23,564 nucleotides of DNA from Pirellulales bacterium (GCA_025924495.1 JAICIG010000062.1:1-23564), one strand, 5' to 3'; positions 9,058-17,579 are shown, numbered from the stretch's first letter. The notes: generated by a model not told the origin, from the sequence alone. Numbers and translations: made by a program.

Positions 9058-9066
9058 TGGTATAAT
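9058..9066 (+). promoter_or_regulatory. Extended -10 promoter element
   Basis: TGGTATAAT: a perfect TATAAT (9061-9066) preceded by the TGn extension that can replace a -35 box. No TTGACA-like hexamer lies 16-18 bases upstream. Transcription would begin near 9073 and run through the hairpin at 9087-9110 into the gene at 9248. Confidence 0.45.
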
Positions 9067-9086
9067 GCAACCGTCCCTTTTGCAAA

Positions 9087-9110
9087 CCGCAAGCCGTTCG
9101 TAACTTGCGG
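9087..9110 (+). promoter_or_regulatory. Leader RNA hairpin upstream of the exported-protein gene
   Basis: CCGCAAG (9087-9093) pairs perfectly with CTTGCGG (9104-9110) around a 10-base loop. It would lie in the 5' leader of the transcript expected from the extended -10 element. No T-tract follows, so a simple terminator is unlikely. A role in stability or regulation is possible but unproven. Confidence 0.4.
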
Positions 9111-9247
9111 CAGTAAAGCCGGCATGTTTTGCTGGCCGATGTTGCGGGGAAGCATAACGGTTCCTTTCGATCAACGTTCCGTCTTGGGAGGCAGCAGGCG
9201 CGCTGGAAGCGTATGAACTGGCGCGCATCTGCTGCGGCTCTTCGAGC

Positions 9248-10543
9248 ATGAAACACTCCGCCGCGACTCTGGCGATGCTCCTGGCGGGCTTGCAACTGCC
9301 GGTCGGCACAGCCGCCGCTCGCCCGGCGGCGACGGTGCAAGAGCGGACCGTCGACATGCTGGCGCTCGTAGGTGGCGAGCGACTGTTCGGCATGTTTGTC
9401 GCAAAGGCGGCGGATGGCGAAGTAAAAATGCTCATTCGGCGGGCGTGGCTTCGCACGCACGCACCCAATATCTATCGCCGGGCGACTGCGGGTGAGGAAG
9501 ACCGCCGTCGGACGACCATCGAGCAACTAAGGGATCGCCTGGTCGCCTGGCGCGAGCGCCGTAATGAGCCCAAATTGCTCGCATCGTTTTTGGACCGCAG
9601 CATCCAAGAAACCGAAGAACAGCTGCGCGGCTTGGCTGATGATAAACAGCCTGCCGAGCCGGAGCCCTTGCTCTTAGTTTCCATTCCTGTGGCGCAAATT
9701 CGCAAGAATTATGCGCAGCCCCCCGAGAAAAGACGGCTGCTGGGCTTAGCCTGGGAGGCCGAAGTCGACGACGCTGAAGACCTCGCGGCCAGCGAGCTTA
9801 TCGACCAGCTTAAGGCTCGGCAAGTCGACGTAGAGCACGCACGGCCAGACCTGTCCGACCGAATCGAAATTATGCCGCTCGATGATCAGCAGTGGGCGGC
9901 CAAGATGGCGCTGGCCGAGTATGCGATTTTGGGCAAACCGCATTTTCAAGGCGCGGGCGGACCTCTGATGCGAGAGGACAGCGGCCAGGGCAGGCCCGAT
10001 CTTGGCGCCTTGGTCGCCGACATGGCCAAATCGCAACTCGAGGATGCACTCGGCGATTTACTGGGGCCTGGCAAAGGCGGCGCCCGCCAGAGCGACCAAC
10101 GCCGGAAAGCCATTGATCAGGCGACTCGCGAAGCCAACGCCGATGGCTTGATCGGCGCGCGAATTACCCAGTTGGAACAGGACATCGTCCGGCATCGGGT
10201 GACCGTCTCGGATAGTTTCTGGGCGAAGATGCCTGACGGCTCGTGGCGGGCGGTTTGGCAGTTCGCCTCGACAATTGACGCCAGTCAGCCGCAACCGGGC
10301 GAAGAGAAAAAGCTTCAAGAAGATCCTCAAATCGCTGAAGCCCTCAAATTAGTGAAGAGCTTGGGGCTCAACGTCGACCCGAAACAGTTGCAGTCGGCGA
10401 TGCGGCACGGCGTTGCCACGCAGGACGCTCTGCAGGCGGTCGACGGCGAATTCGCCGAGTATCTACTGGCCAACACGCGCCGGCTCGACGGCCCGCCCTT
10501 GCTCTTGCCCGCCGCGCCGGCAAGAGTCGGCGCTCCCCGGTAG
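9248..10543 (+). CDS. Exported protein of unknown function
   Basis: A 431-residue protein I do not recognise. The N-terminus (MKHSAATLAMLLAGLQLPVGTAAA) reads as a cleavable signal peptide ending near residue 24-26. The mature N-terminal part (VDMLALVGGERLFGMFVAK) resembles the start of planctomycete secreted proteins that open with a small beta-rich region. A charged, probably helical stretch covers about 70-145 (EEDRRRTTIEQLRDRL, ERRNEPKLLASFLDRSIQETEEQL), and a Gly/Lys/Arg-rich break falls around 275-290. The C-terminal third contains VTVSDSFWAKMPDGSWRAVW and ends in Ala/Pro. The start has no clear ribosome site. It converges on the redoxin-fusion gene with only 17 bases between stops. It is probably periplasmic; no enzymatic motif was seen. 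Confidence 0.75.
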   Translation: MKHSAATLAMLLAGLQLPVGTAAARPAATVQERTVDMLALVGGERLFGMFVAKAADGEVKMLIRRAWLRTHAPNIYRRATAGEEDRRRTTIEQLRDRLVAWRERRNEPKLLASFLDRSIQETEEQLRGLADDKQPAEPEPLLLVSIPVAQIRKNYAQPPEKRRLLGLAWEAEVDDAEDLAASELIDQLKARQVDVEHARPDLSDRIEIMPLDDQQWAAKMALAEYAILGKPHFQGAGGPLMREDSGQGRPDLGALVADMAKSQLEDALGDLLGPGKGGARQSDQRRKAIDQATREANADGLIGARITQLEQDIVRHRVTVSDSFWAKMPDGSWRAVWQFASTIDASQPQPGEEKKLQEDPQIAEALKLVKSLGLNVDPKQLQSAMRHGVATQDALQAVDGEFAEYLLANTRRLDGPPLLLPAAPARVGAPR

Positions 10544-10560
10544 ACGAAAGAAGCCCCGAG

Positions 10561-13005
10561 CTACTCGTTTTTGGCCCCTTCTTGCGGCGGCCGTTCGAAC
10601 TGCCAGGCTTGCACCGAGTCGCTCGCGGATACAAGCAAGGCCGGGCGTCCATCGAGACGGGCGATCGCCATGCCGTTTGGCACGGCCCCCAAATTAAAGT
10701 GGTCGATCAAGCTGCCATCGATTCCCAAGATATGAATCGATCCGTCGGCCCCTGCAATTACCCACTGGCCGGTATCGCCGTTTAACAGGTTGCCTGCCGC
10801 GACCATCTCGAACGCCGCGTTCTGGTGCGTCCCTTCGGGCAAGGGATATCTCCAAAGTTCGAAACCCTGAGGCGATAAGCCCACGGCGATATCACGAGGC
10901 GGCTGGCCCGGTTCCAGCGATTTCATCGCAATCGCGCACCATTCCGAGTTCTCGTCGCCATCCAGGTCGGCGGTGAAGATGAGTCGCACGAAGGCGTCAG
11001 GCAAGACAATCGGAGCTTGTTCGCGCCCGGCGGCGTCGATCGGCTGCACCCAGCCTTGCGCGACCAGCAACTGCCGCTGGTTGCGCCGATCCGGCCCGGT
11101 CACTCCCAGCCGGAAAACATATTCGGCGGCGCGGTTCCGCCACAGCCGCTCTCCATCCAACGCAACGCAGTGTACGCCGACCGCCTGCACGTAACCGATC
11201 TCCATTTCCAATTTGCCGTCTCCATCCAGATCGGCCAAAGTGGCGTCGGAAATCCCGGGATGATCGCCGGATTCCGGAAAACTAAGTAGCCGCTTCCAAT
11301 CCGCATCGAAAAGATGGACTTGCTGGACGCCGATCTTGGAGCCTAGGAAATAGCGATGGCCGGCCTCGTCGGCGGCCGTTCGCAGAAATGTAACTGCGGA
11401 GTCGTCACGCTCCGGAAGGTCGAGCCGGTGCTTCGCCAACACCTTACCATCAGCGCCGACTTCAGCCACGCTGGGCAGTCCCTCGATCACGAACACCTTG
11501 TCACTGGCCGAATCGTCAGGGACGGCGAGTATATTGCCCGGGTTCCTCAGTTCGGTACTTCGCCACAGTCGTTTCCGCCGCAGAACCTGCGGCTCGCTGG
11601 CCGGCGCAATACCCGCCTTGGCCAAAGCCGCCGCCAGCTCAGCCGATTGCTCCGGCTCGGGTTTCTGCGTGTTTTGCCAGGCAAACCCGGAATAGAACAA
11701 GTAATCCGGGGCTTTCTCCGGCGCTTCCAAGGCCAGATTACCGCCGGACAAGAGCGTGTCGAGCTTCTTGGCAAGCGCCGTCGCTTCATTCGCATAGACT
11801 CCCGCCACAAAGTCTTGCAAAGTGCCATCGCGACCAAGAATCACCGTGCTGGGCACGATTTGCAGGCCGAGCGAACGGAAGGCAATCTTGCGATCAACGC
11901 GGGCAATCGGCAGCGACAACTCGGCTCTCGCCAGCGCGGCTTTTAAATCGTCGTCAGAAACCTGCTCAAGGTCGGCGCTGACCGCCAGAAACACGATTGA
12001 GTCCTGGTCTTTGTAGCGACTTTGGATTTCCTCGAACCCGGACAGGTCGTTGTAGTACTTGAAGACGTCGTCTTTTTGCCAGAACTTGATGACCGCGATT
12101 TTTCCGGCGAGCGAATCGCGGGTGATGAGCCGGCCGTCAAGCATCCGCATTTTGAATTTAGGCACCCGAGCGCCAGCGCGCACAATCTCGAACCATTGGA
12201 CGGGCTCGGCGTCGCTTGGCGGCTCGAAACGGAACGCGGCATCGTCGATGGGCGGGTCGAGCCGGGCCCCATCGAGTTCGGCGGTAATCGTCAGGTCGGC
12301 GATCGGGCCAATATAGGGTTCGATCAGTCGGCGATATCCGCTGGTCGGATATTCGACGCGGCGCACCACCAACGTCTGTTGGTCGATCCAAAGCACAAAT
12401 GGACCTTCTCGCTTCTCGATTCGCACGCGGTAGCAATTGTCATCGCCGATCTTCTGGGGCGGATCGAACTGCGGCGTGTGAGCATTCAGCAGCAGCGCCG
12501 GCAAGGGATCAGGATCCAGATACAGTGATAGCGGCACAGAACCGGCCGTCTGATTAAGCGCGTTTGCCAGCACAGGGTCTTTATAGACAAACGAAGGCGA
12601 CAATTCTTCCGGCGCGGGAACGCTGAGGACTTCCCCCGGCGCCTCGTCAATCGTGGCGTAGAAGGTCTCGCCGTCGCACACGACCAGCGCGTGGTAGGCC
12701 CGCATGCGCAATCGGCTCGGGCCGGCGAGCGCCAGCGAAAATTCACTGGACTGATTGACGTCTTTGCCGTCGTGAGAGTATCGCACCAGCAGCCGACCGG
12801 CGTCTTGATAGCTGTCGGCCTGATGATAGGCCTCAACGACCTGATCAAGGAGTTCCGAGGCCGTTTGCGGCAGTTCGCGTTTTACGATTTGGGGCTGCGT
12901 TTTAGATTCTTGGCTACAGCTGGTAAGGACCGCCATGGCCGCGACCAAACTAACAGCAGCGACACACATTCCCCGACCTGATCGCAGGGCCACCGAAGCG
13001 ACCAT
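10561..13005 (-). CDS. Lipoprotein: DUF2092/LolA-like region, CxxC-less redoxin domain and FG-GAP-like C-terminus
   Basis: A large exported fusion. From the ATG at 13005 it has 814 residues. The signal ends in a lipobox with lipidated Cys30 (VLTSCS). Residues about 48-270 (ASELLDQVVEAYHQADSYQD, GPFVLWIDQQTLVVRRVEYP) resemble LolA/DUF2092-type outer-membrane lipoprotein folds. Residues about 280-420 read as a TlpA/AhpC-type thioredoxin fold, with GKIAVIKFW, a cis-Pro-like loop IVPST (384-388) and ILGRDG. Where the catalytic CxxC should be there is FWQKDD (308-313), so the redox site is lost. Residues about 470-814 look like a beta-propeller, with two calcium-type motifs, DLDGDG (592-597) and DLDGDE (680-685). 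An upstream ATG at 13041 lacks a ribosome site, while AAGGA seven bases before 13005 supports the inner start. It probably senses or binds rather than catalyses. Confidence 0.85.
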   Translation of the reverse strand: MVASVALRSGRGMCVAAVSLVAAMAVLTSCSQESKTQPQIVKRELPQTASELLDQVVEAYHQADSYQDAGRLLVRYSHDGKDVNQSSEFSLALAGPSRLRMRAYHALVVCDGETFYATIDEAPGEVLSVPAPEELSPSFVYKDPVLANALNQTAGSVPLSLYLDPDPLPALLLNAHTPQFDPPQKIGDDNCYRVRIEKREGPFVLWIDQQTLVVRRVEYPTSGYRRLIEPYIGPIADLTITAELDGARLDPPIDDAAFRFEPPSDAEPVQWFEIVRAGARVPKFKMRMLDGRLITRDSLAGKIAVIKFWQKDDVFKYYNDLSGFEEIQSRYKDQDSIVFLAVSADLEQVSDDDLKAALARAELSLPIARVDRKIAFRSLGLQIVPSTVILGRDGTLQDFVAGVYANEATALAKKLDTLLSGGNLALEAPEKAPDYLFYSGFAWQNTQKPEPEQSAELAAALAKAGIAPASEPQVLRRKRLWRSTELRNPGNILAVPDDSASDKVFVIEGLPSVAEVGADGKVLAKHRLDLPERDDSAVTFLRTAADEAGHRYFLGSKIGVQQVHLFDADWKRLLSFPESGDHPGISDATLADLDGDGKLEMEIGYVQAVGVHCVALDGERLWRNRAAEYVFRLGVTGPDRRNQRQLLVAQGWVQPIDAAGREQAPIVLPDAFVRLIFTADLDGDENSEWCAIAMKSLEPGQPPRDIAVGLSPQGFELWRYPLPEGTHQNAAFEMVAAGNLLNGDTGQWVIAGADGSIHILGIDGSLIDHFNLGAVPNGMAIARLDGRPALLVSASDSVQAWQFERPPQEGAKNE

Positions 13006-13041
13006 CGTCAATTCCTTACCAACTACGTTTAATTCGCTCAT

Positions 13042-13429
13042 CGTGCATTATTGTATCTTGCTTTGAGATCAGGCGCCCGCCAGAGCGGCGCAATATCTGG
13101 TGCGCATCGCACGCCAGACGTTCTCTTCAGGTAGGAACCGCATCCCTTGCATCTTCTGTTTCATCGCTACAGCCGGACGTTGGGGTCCGGCGCCCGTCGG
13201 CTTGGCGCAATTCGGGTCCGCGCCAGGGAGCGAGATCGATTGGCATGGTAAGTAAACCGTCGTAGAATAACAGGGAACCCTCGCCGACCATCGTTTCCCG
13301 GGCGAAACAAGCGGCACAAGCGGGCCCCTTCCCGCTCATAATCGAACAATCCCCATAGCCAAAGTTTACAACTTTCAGTCTTGGCGGGGAGAATTCACGG
13401 CACGCCACGTTCGTAGCCTGAGCAGCCGC
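13042..13429. other. Divergent intergenic region (388 bases)
   Basis: It separates the minus-strand lipoprotein fusion from the plus-strand acyl/carbamoyl cluster. It holds the promoter described at 13240-13268 and an imperfect palindrome at 13097-13117 (CTGG-TGCG, loop CAT, CGCA-cg-CCAG) that could be an operator. On the minus strand there is a TACAAT at 13050-13055 that would start transcription at about 13043, which fits the inner start at 13005. Minus-strand open frames here show no recognisable protein features. Confidence 0.5.
13240..13268 (+). promoter_or_regulatory. Sigma70-type promoter for the acyl/carbamoyl cluster
   Basis: TTGGCA (13240-13245) and TAGAAT (13263-13268) each match the sigma70 consensus at five of six positions and are separated by exactly 17 bases. 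Transcription would start near 13275 and give a leader of about 155 bases before the first gene of the cluster at 13430. The divergent position supports the call. Confidence 0.55.
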
Positions 13430-14851
13430 ATGAATCAACGGTCTTCAGCCAAAGCGTCGTCGCTTGCCGTCTGGCTCCCCCGGTTGGCTTCATCCGGCGC
13501 TTTCGTTATCGCGCTTGGGTTCTTATTTCACACTTCTCTCGAGCCGGTTTTTTTTGGCAAGTACGACGCGTCGTACGCGGCTTTTCTGGCAGTGGTGTTC
13601 CTCATCATCCTGCCCGCATTTCATTACCTGGCCACGTTTTGCGCCGCCGAGCATGTATTGAAGTCGCGCTCGGGACGAACGTTCGTGGTGCGGCCGCGGC
13701 ATAAGCTGGCGGCGCTCTTGATTGTCGCGTGCGTGATTTATCCGCCCGCGAGCGCTATCAGCAAGCACCTCGCCAGCAGGCGCATCATGGCCTTTAACGG
13801 CACGATGTATCACCCCTATCTACAAAATACGCCCATACCAGATGATGTGTCGATGCACATCAATCGTTGGGGTTTCCGAGGCGACGACATCCAACAAGCG
13901 AAGAGCGACGATGTCTTTCGGGTCTTCGTGTTCGGCGGCTCGACCGTCTACTGCGCCACGGTGCCTTACGAACAAACTCATTGCTCCATTCTGGAGACGC
14001 GGCTGCGCCAGGCTTATCCAGAGCATCGCGTCGAAGTTCAGAATCTTGGAACCGATTGGCATGCGACCGAACACGACACAATCAAGCTGCTGTTTTTCGC
14101 CCAAGACTTTGCGCCGGATCTCGTGATTACCTTTCATGGCATTAATGATTTAGTGCGAAGTTTTCGATCGGACATGTTCGCGGATGGGCGTTATTGGGCG
14201 GATTACCGGCACTACCTTGGCGCCACGGCCATACTCGCCACGGAAGGACGCAAGTTTCCCTTATTTGCCGCCGGCGCCGCGGGCCACTGGTTTTCCGACC
14301 TGCGGTTCGATCAGGTGCGCATCAACGGACCTGAGGGATTAGGCGTCGACGGACTGCGCAGCTACTTTGTGCCGAAGACTTACCCGGTGGATGTTACCGA
14401 GTGGAAGAGCCTGCCGGCATACCAGCGCAACCAACGCGACTTCGTTGCCATTGCTCGCTCGAAAGGCATTCACGTGCTGCTGGGAACCCAGCCTTCGCTC
14501 TATCGCGACGATCTCACGCCCGCCGAACAGCAACTGCTGCTGTTTCCGGCGACCCATTACTTCCAGGGCGAACGCGCTTCGCTGCATTCGATGGTCGAGG
14601 GCATGCGCCGTTTTAACGACGCAACGCGGCGCTTGGCAAAAGACTTTGACGTTGATTTTGTCGACCTGGAACAGCAGATGGCCAAGACGACCGCCTATCT
14701 CTATGACGACGTGCACTATACAAGAGCCGGCAACGAGTTAATCGGAAACGCCCTGGCCGACAGAATTATCGACTCGAAAATCGTCGAACGCGTGATGGAA
14801 CAGCGCCGCAACGAAACCAGAGCAGAGACGACCACGGAGACGCTTCCGTGA
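13430..14851 (+). CDS. Membrane-anchored SGNH/GDSL-type hydrolase or acyltransferase (SGNH-1)
   Basis: A 473-residue protein with three N-terminal membrane helices (about 22-41, 47-71, 91-110) and a large exported SGNH domain. Block I is GGST (169-172) with the nucleophile Ser171. NLGT (206-209) is the block II-like turn, FHGIND (235-240) carries the block III Asn239, and DDVH (426-429) supplies the Asp/His pair. NRWGFRGDD (145-153) is common in SGNH proteins of exopolysaccharide loci. The enzyme should act outside the membrane on an ester, as hydrolase or as acyltransferase (compare DltD, AlgX, PatB). It is the first gene of the cluster, 155 bases behind the promoter, with no strong ribosome site, and 50 bases before the carbamoyltransferase. 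The substrate is unknown. Confidence 0.88.
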   Translation: MNQRSSAKASSLAVWLPRLASSGAFVIALGFLFHTSLEPVFFGKYDASYAAFLAVVFLIILPAFHYLATFCAAEHVLKSRSGRTFVVRPRHKLAALLIVACVIYPPASAISKHLASRRIMAFNGTMYHPYLQNTPIPDDVSMHINRWGFRGDDIQQAKSDDVFRVFVFGGSTVYCATVPYEQTHCSILETRLRQAYPEHRVEVQNLGTDWHATEHDTIKLLFFAQDFAPDLVITFHGINDLVRSFRSDMFADGRYWADYRHYLGATAILATEGRKFPLFAAGAAGHWFSDLRFDQVRINGPEGLGVDGLRSYFVPKTYPVDVTEWKSLPAYQRNQRDFVAIARSKGIHVLLGTQPSLYRDDLTPAEQQLLLFPATHYFQGERASLHSMVEGMRRFNDATRRLAKDFDVDFVDLEQQMAKTTAYLYDDVHYTRAGNELIGNALADRIIDSKIVERVMEQRRNETRAETTTETLP

Positions 14852-14901
14852 AGGGCCTGCGGCCAGCCGCAGAGATCGATTCCTTCCGATAGCAGAACGT
14901 C

Positions 14902-16758
14902 TTGGCTGTAATTCTTGGCATCTCTGCATTTTACCATGATAGCGCTGCGGCGCTCGTCGTCGACGGCCGCATAGTCGCCGCGGCGCAGGAAGAACGCTTC
15001 ACCCGCAGGAAACATGATGCCGCGTTCCCTGCAAATGCCGCGCAGTATTGCCTTCGCGCAGGAGGCTTGACGGCTCGCGAAGTCGATTACGCAGTTTTCT
15101 ATGAAAAGCCGCTCCTTAAGTTCGAACGCTTACTGGAAACGTATCTTGCCTTCGCCCCGCGCGGGCTGCGCAGTTTCAGCCAAGCCATGCCGCAATGGCT
15201 GAAAGACAAGCTCTATATCGGTCGCACGGTGCGACAGTCGCTGGGGGCCGACTTTCGCGGAAAGCTGTTATTCACCGGCCATCATGAGAGCCATGCCGCC
15301 AGCGCCTTTTTTCCTAGCCCTTACGATGACGCAGCCATTCTGACGGTGGATGGCGTGGGCGAATGGAGTACGGCGGCACGCGGGATTGGCCGCGGCAATA
15401 GAATTCAATTGACCGATGAGCTTCGCTTTCCGCACTCTCTCGGTTTGCTGTATTCCGCGTTTACCTATTATTGCGGCTTCAAGGTTAATAGCGGCGAATA
15501 CAAGTTGATGGGGCTGGCCCCCTACGGACAGCCTAAGTATGTCGATTTGATCTACGAGCGCCTGCTCAAGGTGATGCCCGACGGCAGTTTCTTGTTGAAT
15601 ATGGCGTATTTCAACTATTGCCAAGGGCTGGCCATGACTAACGGCCGTTTCCACCGACTCTTCGGGGCGCCGCCGCGCAAGCCGGAGGGGACGTTGGTCG
15701 AGCGGCATATGGATCTGGCGGCCAGCATCCAGGCCGTGACCGAAGACGTCCTGTTGCGAATGACCGAATCGCTTCACGCGCGAACCGGAGACCGAAACCT
15801 CGTCATGGCCGGCGGCGTGGCGCTCAACTGCGTGGCAAACGGCCGCTTGCTGCGCGAGGGACCGTTCGAGTCGATCTGGATCCAACCGGCCGCCGGCGAT
15901 GCCGGCGGGGCGCTGGGCTCCGCGCTGTTCGTCTGGCATCAATTGCTCGGGAATCCGCGGCGCGCCTCGGCGAGCGATTCCCAACAGGGGAGCTTATTGG
16001 GTCCCAGCTTTAAATGCAGCGACATCGAGCAATTCTTACGAGCAGAGACCATTCCCTTTCGCCGCCTTGATGAAGAGGACGAGTTAGCCAGCTATGTGGC
16101 GCAACTGATTGCCGAGGGCAAAGTCGTCGGGTGGTTTCAAGGCCGCATGGAATTCGGACCGCGCGCCTTAGGAGCGCGCAGCATTCTGGCAGATCCTCGC
16201 TCGGGCGAAATGCAAGCCAGGCTGAACCTGAAGATCAAGTTTCGCGAGAGCTTCCGCCCCTTCGCCCCCTGCGTGCTTGAAGAGAAGGCGCATGAGTGGT
16301 TCGAGGTCCCTGCCGGCCAAGAAAGCCCTTATATGCTGCTCACCGCGAAAGTGCGCGAATCTCGTCGCCAAGAGCTTACGCCCGAGAATCGTCAAGTGAT
16401 GCTTAGCGATCCTGATTTGCGGAAGCGGGTCAACGTTGTTCGCTCTCAAATCCCAGCCGTAACGCATGTTGACTACAGCGCTCGGCTGCAGACCGTCGAT
16501 CAGCAGCGCAACCCGCGGCTGCATCGTCTGCTCGAAGCATTTGACCGTCTGACGGGCTGCCCTGTGCTTGTGAACACGAGCTTCAATGTCCGAGGCGAGC
16601 CGATCGTTTGCACTCCGCAGGAAGCATACCGATGTTTTCTGGCAACCGAAATGGATGTGCTCGTACTCGAAGAGTTCGTGGTCAACAAGAGCGATTGTAG
16701 CTTGCCTGCCGCGCAAACGAAGCGCGAGGAATATCTTTCCCAGTTCCAATTGGACTGA
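14902..16758 (+). CDS. NodU/CmcH-type O-carbamoyltransferase (SxtI-like)
   Basis: Transfers carbamoyl from carbamoyl phosphate, through a carbamoyl-adenylate, to a hydroxyl of sugar or natural-product acceptors. At 618 residues it is slightly longer than NodU/TobZ. The N-terminal half is the Kae1/TsaD-like fold: MAVILGISAFYHDSA, HHESH (127-131) and Asp150. The metal ligands would be His127, His131, Asp150 and Asp333 (GDAGGALG), with the spacing I recall for TobZ. The C-terminal carbamoyltransferase domain shows GWFQGRMEFGPRALGARSIL (410-429) and FRESFRPFAPCVLEE. The start is TTG at 14902, chosen because the protein then begins exactly at the family's N-terminus; no ribosome site is evident. 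It is followed directly by the SxtJ-like and DUF5989 genes, an order known from saxitoxin (sxtI-J-K) and other clusters. Confidence 0.95.
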   Translation: MAVILGISAFYHDSAAALVVDGRIVAAAQEERFTRRKHDAAFPANAAQYCLRAGGLTAREVDYAVFYEKPLLKFERLLETYLAFAPRGLRSFSQAMPQWLKDKLYIGRTVRQSLGADFRGKLLFTGHHESHAASAFFPSPYDDAAILTVDGVGEWSTAARGIGRGNRIQLTDELRFPHSLGLLYSAFTYYCGFKVNSGEYKLMGLAPYGQPKYVDLIYERLLKVMPDGSFLLNMAYFNYCQGLAMTNGRFHRLFGAPPRKPEGTLVERHMDLAASIQAVTEDVLLRMTESLHARTGDRNLVMAGGVALNCVANGRLLREGPFESIWIQPAAGDAGGALGSALFVWHQLLGNPRRASASDSQQGSLLGPSFKCSDIEQFLRAETIPFRRLDEEDELASYVAQLIAEGKVVGWFQGRMEFGPRALGARSILADPRSGEMQARLNLKIKFRESFRPFAPCVLEEKAHEWFEVPAGQESPYMLLTAKVRESRRQELTPENRQVMLSDPDLRKRVNVVRSQIPAVTHVDYSARLQTVDQQRNPRLHRLLEAFDRLTGCPVLVNTSFNVRGEPIVCTPQEAYRCFLATEMDVLVLEEFVVNKSDCSLPAAQTKREEYLSQFQLD

Positions 16759-16779
16759 ATCTTGCTTAGCGTGGTTGTT

Positions 16780-17196
16780 ATGAAATGGACCGATCTGCCG
16801 CTGAACCCGTCGCCCCGGACGCTGCGTCAATTTGCCGGGCTTTGGATTCTGTTTTTCGGAATCCTGGCCGGATGGGAATTATTGTTTGGAAATCGGCAGG
16901 CCGTCTCGATAGCGCTCGTCGCCTTGGCGCTGATCATTGGCCCGCTCGGCATCTGGCGACCGCGCCTGATCCGCCCGATCTATGTAGGTTGGCTGATGGC
17001 CGCATTCCCGCTGGGCTGGCTGGTGTCGCATATTTGCCTGGCGGTTGTGTATTATCTAGTCGTAACACCGCTAGCCATCGCCTCTCGCTTGCTGGGGCGC
17101 GATCGTTTGTCGCTGCGGCGCAGAGCCGACGAACTCTCGAATTGGTCTCCCTTGGACGAGTCGCGGGATGTGCGTCGTTATTTTCGCCAGTTTTAA
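16780..17196 (+). CDS. SxtJ-family membrane protein
   Basis: A 138-residue protein opening with MKWTDLPLNPSPRTLRQFAG, which I recognise as the SxtJ-family start. About three membrane helices follow (21-38, 42-58, 66-100, the last perhaps two), then a basic cytoplasmic tail (RDRLSLRRRADEL) ending in RRYFRQF. SxtJ proteins have no established function but accompany O-carbamoyltransferases, including in saxitoxin clusters, so it may anchor the enzyme or handle its membrane substrate. A TTG at 16762 would add six residues; the ATG at 16780 matches the family's N-terminus better. It starts 21 bases after the carbamoyltransferase stop, so cotranscription is likely. The aromatic C-terminus YFRQF resembles but does not match the F-x-Y-x-x-F ends of two neighbouring small proteins. 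Confidence 0.88.
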   Translation: MKWTDLPLNPSPRTLRQFAGLWILFFGILAGWELLFGNRQAVSIALVALALIIGPLGIWRPRLIRPIYVGWLMAAFPLGWLVSHICLAVVYYLVVTPLAIASRLLGRDRLSLRRRADELSNWSPLDESRDVRRYFRQF

Positions 17197-17227
17197 CCAA
17201 TGTCTGCCGAGGCGGCGAGGTGCTGTC

Positions 17228-17428
17228 ATGACCAACGAGCCAATGAGCGACCTTGAGCGGGCCGCGCTCGAGGAGCAATCCAGCAGCGTGTGGGCTGAAC
17301 TGGGCATGCTGCTTTGGGAGAATAAGAGCTGGTGGCTCATGCCAGTGGTAGTTGCACTGGGGCTGCTCGGCGTCGTAATCGCCCTGGGGGGCAGTGCGGC
17401 GGCGCCGTTCATTTACACTCTCTTTTAA
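17228..17428 (+). CDS. DUF5989 (SxtK-like) small membrane protein ending in FIYTLF
   Basis: A 66-residue single-pass membrane protein. After an acidic N-terminal stretch (MSDLERAALEEQSSS) comes LLWENKSWWLMPVVVALGLL, with the helix at about 36-54, then GGSAAAP and the terminal FIYTLF (61-66). ENKSWW and the GGS-AAPFIYTLF end are what I recall as the DUF5989 signature, a family that follows carbamoyltransferase and SxtJ genes. The C-terminal F-I-Y-x-x-F matches the end of DltX, where the tyrosine (Tyr63 here) is the proposed acyl carrier on the outer face. GAGG at 17217-17220 lies seven bases before this ATG, which supports it over the upstream in-frame start. It begins 31 bases after the SxtJ-like stop. 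Confidence 0.85.
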   Translation: MTNEPMSDLERAALEEQSSSVWAELGMLLWENKSWWLMPVVVALGLLGVVIALGGSAAAPFIYTLF

Positions 17429-17544
17429 CGCTCCGAACTCTGAGTGCCGCCGGGACTACCGGCGCCACCGCTATAACCAGACTCGACCGGATTCATCTTC
17501 CCCGGCGGCCGGGGTTGGTTGCCGGCGTAACCGCAGTCTTTGCG

Positions 17545-17573
17545 TTGCCAGCCAACGATTGGCGTTGCATAAT
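17545..17573 (+). promoter_or_regulatory. Promoter-like element directly upstream of the ACP gene
   Basis: TTGCCA (17545-17550), a 17-base spacer and CATAAT (17568-17573) match the sigma70 consensus at five of six bases in each box. Transcription would start about seven bases downstream, on or next to the A of the ACP start codon at 17580, predicting a leaderless message. This fits the lack of a usable ribosome site. Confidence 0.45.
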
Positions 17574-17579
17574 AAAAGG

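Noticed and set aside
13069..13438. Minus-strand frames of 82 and 103 codons between the lipoprotein fusion and SGNH-1
   Set aside because: They cross the promoter region and overlap the SGNH-1 start, with no protein-like features.
15268..15984. A 238-codon minus-strand frame inside the carbamoyltransferase
   Set aside because: Antisense to a well-conserved enzyme, with no recognisable features.
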